Virus record (IMG/VR): IMGVR_UViG_3300003323_000541 | Location: 35,902-99,901 of that record | DNA length: 64,000 nt | Reading direction: 5' to 3' (one strand) | From: a virus | Shown: in pieces, positions 1 through 9,015 of the stretch | Numbering within the stretch: the first letter of the stretch is position 1 | Layout: every line of letters starts with the position of its first letter | Translations under genes and position numbers: made by a program | Notes under the pieces: model-generated | What the model was told of the DNA's origin: nothing | The model's database searches: none | What the model saw: the letters and a program-made list of their open reading frames with translations, nothing else

Positions 1-525
1 GGACTCAAGAAAAACGCCGGAAACATGTTGATTAATTATTCTACATTCAAATCCGGACTAGCATCTGATATTGGTGATGTTACTGCTGATAGTGTTTCAA
101 CTGATACTATCACTGAGGATACATCTGGAGCAGGTGTTACAGTAGATGGTGTAGTGGCTAAAGATGGTATAGTTATATCTAAACCCACTCCTGTAGCTAT
201 TAACGCTACAGCAACTGCTACAGCAGCTCAAATACTCTCCGGATATATTACATCTACATCAGCCGCTGCAGTAACTCTAACACTCCCTTTAGCAGCAGAT
301 TTAGCAACTGCACTTGGAGCTACAAGAGGTACATCATTTGAATTTGCTGTAGATAACTCTGCCGGAGCTAATACAGTAACAGTAGCAGTTAACACAGGTA
401 TTACAACCAATACTCCTGCTATTACCGGTGGGTCCACACTAACAGTGTCCACAGCCAACGCAGTAGGTATATTTAGAATTGTATTTATTACCGCTACAAC
501 TGCTAAGATTTTTAGAATAGCATAA
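1..525 (+). CDS. Fibre-like virion protein, probably 5'-partial
   Basis: The frame is open from the first base of the window, so the true start may lie upstream; the first ATG inside is at 25 (166 aa from there). The protein is rich in Ala, Thr, Val and Ile with alternating small and hydrophobic residues, and contains no long charged helix. This looks like a beta-rich appendage or decoration protein, such as a tail-fibre C-terminal domain. The stop codon overlaps the next start as TAATG, so it is co-transcribed with the spanin-like genes. No enzymatic motif is visible and the family is not recognised; the structural role is inferred from composition and from its place at the edge of the tail gene block. 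Confidence 0.55.
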   Translation, partial: GLKKNAGNMLINYSTFKSGLASDIGDVTADSVSTDTITEDTSGAGVTVDGVVAKDGIVISKPTPVAINATATATAAQILSGYITSTSAAAVTLTLPLAADLATALGATRGTSFEFAVDNSAGANTVTVAVNTGITTNTPAITGGSTLTVSTANAVGIFRIVFITATTAKIFRIA

Positions 526-884
526 TGAAAGCTAAAACCGCTTATATATTAATAGGAACTCTAGGGCTGCTTTGTGTGGCTCTAGGGATCTTATTAGGTA
601 TAAATATGGGTAAAAATAACACTAAGTCAAAAGAGATTGAAGCAAGAGAAGATTCTATCATAGTTCTTCAAACACAGAGAACTCAAATGGAAGAGGATAT
701 AGCATCTTTAACAGAAGAGATCAACAATCAATATGGAAAGCTTCAATATATGACAAGAGAAGTTAAACGCCTAAAAAAGAAAGTTGATGAAAAAGTTGAT
801 TCTGTTGGTCGCCTCAATGACCATGATACATTTTTGTACACCACAAAATACCTCACCAGCAGAGATACAACTGAACGGCGTTAG
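525..884 (+). CDS. Inner-membrane coiled-coil protein, candidate i-spanin
   Basis: 119 aa. One N-terminal transmembrane helix (about residues 7-27, preceded by Lys residues) is followed by a charged, heptad-rich segment (about 35-95) predicted by eye to be coiled coil. Membrane anchor plus periplasmic coiled coil is the layout of inner-membrane spanins, which join an outer-membrane partner to fuse the membranes at the end of lysis. The next gene starts inside this one in another frame, as often seen for Rz/Rz1 pairs. A simple membrane-anchored structural protein remains possible because spanins are too divergent to assign by motif. Confidence 0.5.
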   Translation: MKAKTAYILIGTLGLLCVALGILLGINMGKNNTKSKEIEAREDSIIVLQTQRTQMEEDIASLTEEINNQYGKLQYMTREVKRLKKKVDEKVDSVGRLNDHDTFLYTTKYLTSRDTTERR

Positions 885-1206
885 TGGAGTATTTCTATCC
901 TTTGATCATCTGCGTATGTATAACCAGGATATAGAAAGACTTCATGGATTAGAAGAAGTGGTTGTAAAACAAGATTCTGCTCTTACACAATGTCAAAGTA
1001 TATTAGACAATGGTAAGATATTAATTGCTGAAAAAGATGGAGTGATTGTCAATCTAAAGAAAGAAGTTTCACAAAAAGATGAGATAATAACCATCATGGA
1101 AAAAGATGCTAAGAAAGATAAGAAAAAGAAGATCTGGAGCATCATTGGTGGAGTTGGAGGTGGTATAGCAGCAGGTATAATCACAGGATTTCTCATAGCA
1201 AAGTAA
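787..1206 (+). CDS. Secreted protein with C-terminal membrane helix, candidate spanin partner
   Basis: 139 aa from the ATG at 787 (a TTG at 784 precedes it). It has an N-terminal export signal (MKK followed by a hydrophobic stretch) with a Cys near its end at MIHFC, a charged coiled-coil-like centre, and a C-terminal glycine-rich transmembrane helix (IGGVGGGIAAGIITGFLIAK). It overlaps the preceding gene by about 98 bases in a different frame. An exported N-terminus with a C-terminal transmembrane segment is the layout of unimolecular spanins, but the residue before the Cys is Phe, which is a poor lipobox. Spanin function is therefore an inference from architecture and overlap. Confidence 0.5.
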   Translation: MKKLILLVASMTMIHFCTPQNTSPAEIQLNGVSGVFLSFDHLRMYNQDIERLHGLEEVVVKQDSALTQCQSILDNGKILIAEKDGVIVNLKKEVSQKDEIITIMEKDAKKDKKKKIWSIIGGVGGGIAAGIITGFLIAK

Positions 1207-1264
1207 TGTTAAAAACGTAACAAACGGAAAGACACTCCGTATAAGACGTCTAAACATTTACCAT

Positions 1265-2377
1265 ATGACAGTACAACAATTTGACAAAAACGGAGATTTA
1301 CTTGCAACTTACAACTCCATTGAACAAGCCTCAGGTTATACTAATATATCTGAGAGAAAAATCAAAAGATGTTTATCTGGTGAGCTACTTACTGGAGGAG
1401 GCTTTGTCTGGAAAAAGCAAGAAGATCTAGATGTCCAAGTTATTAATGGAGCTGATTTATTATCCTCTGAAGAATTTAAGAATTCTGTTAAACTTTCAAT
1501 CTACGACAATCAGAGCAGCTCTAAATTACAAAATATGACTACAGCAGAAACATTAAGACTATTTGAAGAATTTCTTGAATGGAAGAATGGTGGCTCACCT
1601 AAATCTTCCCCTGTAAACGGCGTTAAATGCGATCAGGAAGGACTTCATGTAGTAGCTGGATGTATACACCTACCAGCACATAATAAGCGCTTATATGACG
1701 CGTTTTTGAATCTGTTATCAGATGTTGATTCAGAATTAAAAGGAATTCATTTAATTGGTGATATTCTCGATTGTAACAATCTTTCTTCACATAGTTTAGG
1801 TAATATATCTTCTTCCACCTTGTCTGAGGAATATGAGCTTGCTAATAAAGCATTAGACATGTTAGATGAGGCTCTTCCTAAGGAAGTAGTAAAGAACTAT
1901 ATATGGGGTAACCATGAAGAAAGGTATACGCGTGTTACAGCTAAGGTGGACATGGCTAAATTTGGTGGAGCATTACTCTCCCCTACAATAGCTTGTAAAT
2001 TTAAAGAAAGAGGTTATAGCGTTCAAGAGAACTACACTGATGCATATATTTCATTAGGTAATTATCTTGATCTTATTCATGGTCAATATACTACAACTAA
2101 TCCAGCTAAGAAACACTTAGATGCTTATAAGAAATCTGTAATGTTTGCTCACACACATAAGATAGACTCTTATTTTGATGCAGACAAAGCTTCTTTTAAC
2201 ATCGGATGGATGGGTGATAAGGATCATAGTTACTTTAACTATGCTTCAAGAATCACCAAAGCAAGCTGGCAAAATGGATTCTCAATTGTACACATTGATT
2301 CTAATGGTTATTATCATGTTCAACAGATCCATTGGTATAATGATCGCTTTTATTACGGAGGTAAATGTTATAAATAA
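1265..2377 (+). CDS. NUMOD1 domain fused to calcineurin-like metallophosphoesterase
   Basis: 370 aa. Residues 1-55 resemble a NUMOD1 DNA-binding repeat (FDKNGDLLATYNSIEQAS, then GGGFVWK), usually attached to homing endonucleases. Residues about 128-300 carry metallophosphoesterase motifs: IHLP around 134-137, GDILD at 165-169, GNHEER at 215-220 and AHTHK at 295-299. The usual first metal ligand Asp of the DxH motif appears to be Cys133 (GCIHLP). Metallophosphoesterases of this class hydrolyse phosphodiesters or nucleotides; the substrate is unknown. It stands alone between the spanin-like pair and a terminator. A DNA-targeted phosphodiesterase is one inference from the fusion, but the NUMOD1-like part could be a relic. 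Confidence 0.75.
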   Translation: MTVQQFDKNGDLLATYNSIEQASGYTNISERKIKRCLSGELLTGGGFVWKKQEDLDVQVINGADLLSSEEFKNSVKLSIYDNQSSSKLQNMTTAETLRLFEEFLEWKNGGSPKSSPVNGVKCDQEGLHVVAGCIHLPAHNKRLYDAFLNLLSDVDSELKGIHLIGDILDCNNLSSHSLGNISSSTLSEEYELANKALDMLDEALPKEVVKNYIWGNHEERYTRVTAKVDMAKFGGALLSPTIACKFKERGYSVQENYTDAYISLGNYLDLIHGQYTTTNPAKKHLDAYKKSVMFAHTHKIDSYFDADKASFNIGWMGDKDHSYFNYASRITKASWQNGFSIVHIDSNGYYHVQQIHWYNDRFYYGGKCYK

Positions 2378-2412
2378 AAGTTAAAAAAGTTCATAAAAAA
2401 TGAAACATTTTT

Positions 2413-2450
2413 GTCCCTTAGACGTTTAATACATGTTTAAGGGACTTTTT
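2413..2450 (+). terminator. Rho-independent terminator
   Basis: An 8-bp perfect stem (GTCCCTTA with TAAGGGAC) encloses a 17-nt loop and is followed by TTTTTG and another T run. It ends transcription after the metallophosphoesterase gene and sets off the structural operon that starts at 2473. A TTG at 2449 in frame with the next gene lies in the T tract and is not a credible start. Confidence 0.85.
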
Positions 2451-2472
2451 GTTTTTAACACAATTTAAAATA

Positions 2473-3180
2473 ATGACCTTAGACCAACTAATATACCAAG
2501 TCTACGAAAGACTGGACATAAACGCAGATGATACCTCAGCTGATGATCGATTAATAGAACAATTGATTAATCAACAGAGGTCTCTGTGGATAAGAAATGA
2601 ATATAATAAGAATCGGTCCATTGATGTTAATGTGGTACAAGACTTAGGTTGTATACCAATAATACCAGTGGACCGAGCTGTTGAATGCTGTGATGTAGCA
2701 TTAGGATGTACTATCCTTAGAACAGCCGAACCAATACCTAATACAATCGAATTACATCACGATGATACCATAACAAGGGTAGGACCTATTGACATGCTAG
2801 GAAGAGCCTATAAGGAGCTAGAATACCCCTCAGAGGTACAATTCTTTGGTCATGGTAGAGTTAATAGTGGTTTCATTTATTGGTTTAAAAGAAGTACCTC
2901 AAATGGACTCTATATCTATTTGGTATCAAGATCCAATGAACAAATGAAGCTCTTAACGGACATTAACGTTCAAGGGGTATTTGAAGATCCAAGAGAAGCT
3001 GGAAGATTCAGGACATGCGACAATAAACCATGTTGGAGTCCTTCACATAAATATCCAATGAATGATTGGATGAGCAATTATGTCCTGGGAGAAGTTGTTA
3101 AAATAATGGCTACTAAGATACAGGCTCCTCAAGATCTTGAATCAGATAATAAGGACAATACTAAAACGGACAATAAATAA
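2473..3180 (+). CDS. Conserved virion structural protein (tail/connector region)
   Basis: 235 aa from the ATG at 2473 (MTLDQLIYQVYERL), chosen because upstream in-frame codons fall within the terminator. No enzymatic motif is seen; the sequence is mixed alpha/beta with several Cys. The stop overlaps the next start (TAATG at 3180). Position at the head of a tight structural operon (2473-32570) suggests a head-tail connector or ring protein as in crAss-like phages, but this is inference from order, not from a recognised domain. Confidence 0.6.
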   Translation: MTLDQLIYQVYERLDINADDTSADDRLIEQLINQQRSLWIRNEYNKNRSIDVNVVQDLGCIPIIPVDRAVECCDVALGCTILRTAEPIPNTIELHHDDTITRVGPIDMLGRAYKELEYPSEVQFFGHGRVNSGFIYWFKRSTSNGLYIYLVSRSNEQMKLLTDINVQGVFEDPREAGRFRTCDNKPCWSPSHKYPMNDWMSNYVLGEVVKIMATKIQAPQDLESDNKDNTKTDNK

Positions 3181-3728
3181 TGAACAGGAAGGGGAAGAAG
3201 AATAAGATTAAGCCTGATTATTTCTTTAAGGACATATACAAATGGTTCAAGAAGAATATTCTTCCCGAAGAATGTCCATATGATATATCCTATGCTACCT
3301 GGTGTTCAATTAATGAAGAACTAAATGAAATGTTCATAGAACGCGTTTTAAGCGGTTCTGTTGAACGATTACCATGCAGACTAGGGTTACTAAAGATAAT
3401 CAAATATAAGCCTAAATTAAAGCTTAATTCAGATGGTGAGGTGGACTCTCGAAAGATACCTGTGGACTATAAGAAGACAATCGAATATTGGAGAGAAGTA
3501 TACCCTGGAAAAACCATCGAAGAAATAAAAGAGATTGAAGATAGAATTTATATCTATCACGATAATAAACACAGCAGAGGATATATAGCAGAGTTCTACT
3601 GGGATCGGAGATCCTCTAACCTACCTAATAAATCAGCTTACGATTTCATACCCTTTAGAAAATACAATCGTAAGATAGCTGCAATAATGAAAGATCCCAC
3701 TTCTAAAATAGATTATTACATGAAATAA
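3180..3728 (+). CDS. Conserved phage protein of the connector region
   Basis: 182 aa, basic at the N-terminus (NRKGKKNKIK), with the segment ERLPCRLGLLKIIKYKPK near residues 62-79, of a type seen in small conserved phage structural-region proteins. It overlaps the upstream stop by one base and ends one base before the next ATG, so it is translationally coupled in the operon. No catalytic motif is visible. A head-completion or connector role is a guess from neighbourhood. Confidence 0.55.
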   Translation: MNRKGKKNKIKPDYFFKDIYKWFKKNILPEECPYDISYATWCSINEELNEMFIERVLSGSVERLPCRLGLLKIIKYKPKLKLNSDGEVDSRKIPVDYKKTIEYWREVYPGKTIEEIKEIEDRIYIYHDNKHSRGYIAEFYWDRRSSNLPNKSAYDFIPFRKYNRKIAAIMKDPTSKIDYYMK

Positions 3729-3729
3729 T

Positions 3730-4536
3730 ATGGCCCTTTCAGGAAAATTAATACCACTAGATTCTATAATCGAAAAGGTTCAAAGTAACTTTAAATTTAA
3801 TGTGGAATTTGATTGGCAAGATGCTGCTGAATGGGTGGCATCTTTACTTGCTTTATTGGATGTACCTTCAGCTCTTGTTCAAAAGGTAACTGATGGACAT
3901 GATGGAAATCCACAACCTATAAAGATAGAAGATTATCGAGGTAATTTACCTTGTGATCTTCATTCTATTATTCAGACATCAAGGGACTTTTCTGATGCTG
4001 AATGCTCAGGAGATGTTCGTCTGGTACCTATGAGATATGCTACAGACACATTTCATACTAGATTCCATTGTGAGGATTGTCCTGATCTCTCGTGTTCATC
4101 AGGAGAAACCTATATAGTTAATAACAATCATATATTCACTAACTTCAAAGAAGGAACTGTATATATGTCCTATTTGGCTATTCCAACTGATGAGAGAGGC
4201 TTTCCTATGGTCCCTTACGAAGAGTCCTGGAGAAAAGCTATGGAATGGGAAATAGCTTATAGAATAGCATTTATCCTGTTTCTCAGAGACGAGATTTCTG
4301 GTGACAAGTTTCAGCTCATAGAAAGGGACAGAGACTGGTATTCAGCACAAGCTGTACATAAGGCTAAAATGCCTTCTATCGACGAATGGGAATCTATTAA
4401 GAACAATGTCATCAGAAGTATTCCTAAGATTAATCATCACAGAGACTTCTTCAAGAATATGCAGATGCCTGAAGAACGATATATTTGGCCACTAAGAAGA
4501 GAATTAAATATCGCCAGACCTAGCAATTTAAGATAA
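3730..4536 (+). CDS. Structural protein, probable tail/ring component
   Basis: 268 aa, with a small Cys cluster (FHCEDCPDLSCSSGE, around residues 116-130) in an otherwise mixed sequence. Its stop overlaps the next start by one base. It lies directly before the large 1492-aa tail protein. No recognised family; a ring or adaptor role is inferred from gene order in crAss-like phages. Confidence 0.55.
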   Translation: MALSGKLIPLDSIIEKVQSNFKFNVEFDWQDAAEWVASLLALLDVPSALVQKVTDGHDGNPQPIKIEDYRGNLPCDLHSIIQTSRDFSDAECSGDVRLVPMRYATDTFHTRFHCEDCPDLSCSSGETYIVNNNHIFTNFKEGTVYMSYLAIPTDERGFPMVPYEESWRKAMEWEIAYRIAFILFLRDEISGDKFQLIERDRDWYSAQAVHKAKMPSIDEWESIKNNVIRSIPKINHHRDFFKNMQMPEERYIWPLRRELNIARPSNLR

Positions 4537-7500
4537 TGCCGAAGATTACTTCATCATATATTCAAGGACTATCTCAAGATAGAGCTATTAGTAAGAACGA
4601 TAATAAGCACATAACATTTGGACTTAATATCGATCTTTCTTCATTTGATAACCCAGAGGATGTCGGTATAGTTACCAATCATTCTGGGACAAAGTTCTAT
4701 TGGAGATTACCTGATTTACAACCGGTATATAAAATAGAACTATCGGGGACCCTCGGTAATGGTTCTATAGGAATAGATACGGACACTTCGCTAATAACGG
4801 TATCTTCCACAACAACAATAAAGGATGTATACGATCAACTTATAATAGATTTTGGTGGACAAATAGCATCTGGGGATTATGGTATCCATTACAATAATGA
4901 ATATATCATCATCACGGGCTTTGGAATGAATCCTACACCTGTAGTCTCTGCACAGTTTACAGTAACTACTATTGTATCAGCACAAAGGGATCTATCTATT
5001 ATAGGTTGGACACAACTAGAAGAGGAGATAATTCTTCTCTCTACATCAAGGATTAATACCTCAGAGAACCCTTCTAATACTGCTGGACAAATATGGAGAG
5101 TTGAAATAGATGAGGAAACAGAAGAACCAATTGGTTTATCTGCAGGATCTCTTGTAGCAGCAACTCACCTTGTATATAATCAAATATTGAACTTTTCATT
5201 GGCTCATGAAATAGAAAGAGAGACCATAGCTAAAAAGGAAAGTTCCATTAAAGGAAATGTTTATTGGACTGATGGATATAATCCACCAAGGGTAATAAAT
5301 ATCTACAATCCTCAAAGCTTTGCAATTGATCCTTCTCTTTTAGATTGGACTCCTAGTGTGGACCATTCTATTCCTATTATTCAGGATATTATCGAAGGAG
5401 GAACCAATAGGGTGGGCAGATATCAATTTGCATACAGATATATCTCTAATGATGGTGCAGTAAGTACTTTTTCTCCTGTTAGCAATTTAGTTAATTTAAC
5501 AGATTCTACAGCAACAGAACCATATCAGGATTTTGATGGAGCAGAAGCCGGAACAGAATCAGGTAAGTCCATTAGGTTTAAGATAACCAACCTAGATAGA
5601 TTATTTGACTTCCTGGAGGTTGCTGTTGTTATATATGAAGTTAAGGATGTACCATTAGTATATAAGTTTGCAGAAATACCAATTGATGGTGACGAAATAA
5701 ATATTGTCTATACTGGTAATGAACCAAAGAGTCCTATAACTTTATCAGAGTTCGTTAATCCAAATACTTCGTTTAAAACGATTAAAACCTTTACACAGAA
5801 GAAGGAGAGACTATACCCAGCTAATACCACAACTGAAAGCTTTGAGGTTGATATAGACACCAGAGCATATAGATTTAAATCTTTGCAGACTACCACCCAA
5901 TTGTTTAAAAGAGATGGTACTAGTGATACATTAAACGGTACTACATTTGAAATTGGTGGTAATCCTGTACCTGATGAACATGATGCGGTGAATGCCTACA
6001 ATGATGAATCAGGAACCGTATTTGGGTCCATAGGTGCTGTTAACTGGACAGTTAATCATCAATATAAATATCAATATAATTCCACTAGATTAGGTGGAAC
6101 TGGTCCTGTTATATCTTATTCTTTCTTTAGAAAAGAACTAACCGGAGATGAGGTTAATGATACAGATAGGAGCAATGTACCTTTTGTATACCTTAATCCT
6201 ATTACAGTAACCAACGATAACTTAGGTATTACAGGACAAGATTATCCAACTTTCGGTCCGTATGATAATTTCAAGAGTCCACAGATGTCTTCTGTGTTTA
6301 AAGGACACGCACGAGGGGAAGTCTATCCATATGGTATAGTATTTACCAATAGTAAAGGACAAGAATCGTTTGTATACTGGATTGCTGATATAAGAATACC
6401 TGAACCATGGGAAGATAAAGACGCCGATCTATCGGTGGTTGATGGTTCCAATGCTGATATGTTATTCTTAAATTCTATAGGTATAACCTTTACTGTAGAC
6501 ACAGCAGCAGTTCTAGCGGCTGATCCTACAATTACAGGTTGGTATTTCGTTCGAATGGAAAGAAAGGAGAACGATAAAACCAGACATGGAATGGGAGTAA
6601 TCACTGGTATTGAAGCATTTCTTGACCCCAATGCAGATGGTTCTAGGATAGATTTAGCATCTGGTGGAAACGTAGATGTGTTCATGTTAGGAACAAGATA
6701 TGGACCTGACGCAGCTATTCCTGATATGCTAGACCTCAACAATAATTTCGACACTAATCCATTGATAGACCTCAATGATTCGAAATTAGCTAGCTACTAC
6801 TCTCCTGAGATTGACTTCAACAGATATTCAATAGGTACTGCAGCATTTGCTAAATTACTTCATGTATATAATTTCAAAACAACAAGATATTGGGCTGGAG
6901 AATTACCCGCTGGTAATAAAATAGTAGCAGACTATCGTAAGTTACAGGACATTGATAATTCCCCTGCAAATAACTATTATAATATAAATAAGAGTACTCC
7001 ACTAACTATAGAGACTATAGTTCCTAGCAACTTTAGTACTTCGTTAGGATCAAGGGACTATCATCATATATTTAACTATAAACCTGATGCTGGTGGTACA
7101 GGGGCCGATCATGAACTATCGGGATTTGGAACTAAAGGACTGTTCATAGAATTTGCTACAGACATTCCTACAATAACCCCACCAAATGATCAATTTTATT
7201 TAGCATCACTTGGCTCATTTAATATCGGACAATATGGTGGACCATGGAGAACCAACCGATATAACAGGATATATATATCAGCACAGTCTTACCAGCCAAT
7301 AAAGGTAGCTAACTCTCCACAAACTACTACTGTATTTGGAGGAGATGTAAATATGGTATACTATTCAAGGGTACTATCATTCATGCATTGGAAACAAGAT
7401 TACGGTTATCCTACAGCTACATCTAGTGGTCTTGGACAAGCTTATGAACCAGTTGCTGCAGCAATGTCTGCTGTAGCTATAGTGTTCCCATGTGAAAGTA

Positions 7501-9014
7501 CTGTAAACACAGAATTCTTATATGGTAAATATTGGAACAAGAGTCAAGTCTCCCAATTTAGTGATGATCACTTTGGGGATGGTATAAATGATAATGATGG
7601 CTTTGCCAGGTTCCTGGTAGATGAATACACCTACAATAATTCATATGATCAGGAGAATAACATAAAACAGTTTATAAGTAAACCGTTCAACTTTACTCCC
7701 GATGAATCACAGCCTAATTTTGTATGGGCAAGTAATCGGAAATTCGATCGTGAAACAAAGGACAGTTGGAGAATGTATCCGGTTAATAACTTTATACCAC
7801 TAGAGGGAATATATGGACCAATTAATAAAATAGTTAATCTTAAAGAACTATTGTTTGCATATCAGCAAAGAGCTGTTGCTAATGTATCTTCTGAAGAACG
7901 AGGAGCAGTCCCTGATGATGCAGGACAGGTATTCCAGGTGGGCACAGGAGATGTCCTATCGAGATACGATTATGTATCTAAAGAAACAGGAGTATCTCAC
8001 CAACAAGCAGTCGTAGTTAGTCCATCTTCTGTATTCCATTATGATTCCAGACTAGATAAAATGTTCAGACTACAGAAAGGTATAGAACCTATTAGTGACC
8101 TACTAGGGTTAAATACATTCTTCAAACGGTTCATAAAGGGCCCTATAAGAACAAATGAAAAGATATTATTAAGAAGTGGTATTCATGGATCTTATGATAG
8201 TAAACTAAGTAAGTGTTACTTCACGTTCTTAAACCAGATACCGTTCAAACATGGTGATATTACCTTTAGTATAGGTAATCCATCAACTATGACTATCAAT
8301 GCTTATGAACCCACTTATCTGTTTGATATACTTAGGAAAAGAGATATTATAGAATTAAATAATAATATATTTGAAGTAGTATCTATAACACCTACCAAAC
8401 TGGTTGTTAAAGGGGATGATATAGTAGCTAATCCAACATTTATATCTTTACATTGCACCGTTGCGTTCAATGAGTTCATAAATGCTTTTGAGAGCTTCTA
8501 TTCCTTTACCCCTTCATTATACCTCCCCACAGGTAAACGATTATTCTCGACTAATCCATATGATACTAATAATTCTGTATGGGTCCATAACAAAGGAGAC
8601 TACGGAGTATTCTATGGAAGAAGTCCACAACCCTCATTAGTAGAGTTTATACTAAACTTCCCTGATGAATCTAAATTACCGACATTCAGAGTAGATTATT
8701 TAGAATGGTGGAGCCAATCAATTGATAGTAATCGATTAGACGTTGTTCTAGACACTTTAAATGGTATAGAGGTATATAATGATTACCAGACTACAGATAA
8801 TAGCTTAGAAACGCTAATAGTGGGCTCTAATGTAGATAGAATGGAAAGAACTTGGAGAACCAATGTCATCAGAGATTGGACAACTCCCAGTGAAACCTTT
8901 AAAGCATTCTTGCGAGATAAATATGCTAAAGTAAGATTGAAGTATAATAACGATAATAATTATAAGTTTAAACTTCATGAATTCAATACTAATATAACAT
9001 TATCATATCATTAA
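4536..9014 (+). CDS. Large tail tube / stabilisation (muzzle-like) protein
   Basis: 1492 aa, beta-rich with many aromatic, Asn and Gly residues and no enzyme motif. It opens with MPKITSSYIQGLSQDRAISK, a start typical of phage tail stabilisation proteins that describe ring-shaped short tails. Size and position between the small connector genes and the cargo-type genes match the tail-hub or muzzle protein of crAss-like phages, which forms the distal part of the short tail. This rests on length, composition and order; a profile search against crAss-like tail proteins would be decisive. Confidence 0.65.
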   Translation: MPKITSSYIQGLSQDRAISKNDNKHITFGLNIDLSSFDNPEDVGIVTNHSGTKFYWRLPDLQPVYKIELSGTLGNGSIGIDTDTSLITVSSTTTIKDVYDQLIIDFGGQIASGDYGIHYNNEYIIITGFGMNPTPVVSAQFTVTTIVSAQRDLSIIGWTQLEEEIILLSTSRINTSENPSNTAGQIWRVEIDEETEEPIGLSAGSLVAATHLVYNQILNFSLAHEIERETIAKKESSIKGNVYWTDGYNPPRVINIYNPQSFAIDPSLLDWTPSVDHSIPIIQDIIEGGTNRVGRYQFAYRYISNDGAVSTFSPVSNLVNLTDSTATEPYQDFDGAEAGTESGKSIRFKITNLDRLFDFLEVAVVIYEVKDVPLVYKFAEIPIDGDEINIVYTGNEPKSPITLSEFVNPNTSFKTIKTFTQKKERLYPANTTTESFEVDIDTRAYRFKSLQTTTQLFKRDGTSDTLNGTTFEIGGNPVPDEHDAVNAYNDESGTVFGSIGAVNWTVNHQYKYQYNSTRLGGTGPVISYSFFRKELTGDEVNDTDRSNVPFVYLNPITVTNDNLGITGQDYPTFGPYDNFKSPQMSSVFKGHARGEVYPYGIVFTNSKGQESFVYWIADIRIPEPWEDKDADLSVVDGSNADMLFLNSIGITFTVDTAAVLAADPTITGWYFVRMERKENDKTRHGMGVITGIEAFLDPNADGSRIDLASGGNVDVFMLGTRYGPDAAIPDMLDLNNNFDTNPLIDLNDSKLASYYSPEIDFNRYSIGTAAFAKLLHVYNFKTTRYWAGELPAGNKIVADYRKLQDIDNSPANNYYNINKSTPLTIETIVPSNFSTSLGSRDYHHIFNYKPDAGGTGADHELSGFGTKGLFIEFATDIPTITPPNDQFYLASLGSFNIGQYGGPWRTNRYNRIYISAQSYQPIKVANSPQTTTVFGGDVNMVYYSRVLSFMHWKQDYGYPTATSSGLGQAYEPVAAAMSAVAIVFPCESTVNTEFLYGKYWNKSQVSQFSDDHFGDGINDNDGFARFLVDEYTYNNSYDQENNIKQFISKPFNFTPDESQPNFVWASNRKFDRETKDSWRMYPVNNFIPLEGIYGPINKIVNLKELLFAYQQRAVANVSSEERGAVPDDAGQVFQVGTGDVLSRYDYVSKETGVSHQQAVVVSPSSVFHYDSRLDKMFRLQKGIEPISDLLGLNTFFKRFIKGPIRTNEKILLRSGIHGSYDSKLSKCYFTFLNQIPFKHGDITFSIGNPSTMTINAYEPTYLFDILRKRDIIELNNNIFEVVSITPTKLVVKGDDIVANPTFISLHCTVAFNEFINAFESFYSFTPSLYLPTGKRLFSTNPYDTNNSVWVHNKGDYGVFYGRSPQPSLVEFILNFPDESKLPTFRVDYLEWWSQSIDSNRLDVVLDTLNGIEVYNDYQTTDNSLETLIVGSNVDRMERTWRTNVIRDWTTPSETFKAFLRDKYAKVRLKYNNDNNYKFKLHEFNTNITLSYH

Positions 9015-9015
9015 T

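Noticed and set aside
6323-6775. 150-aa minus-strand frame within the large tail gene
   Set aside because: It lies wholly inside the strongly coding 1492-aa gene on the other strand, with no start signal or domain of its own.
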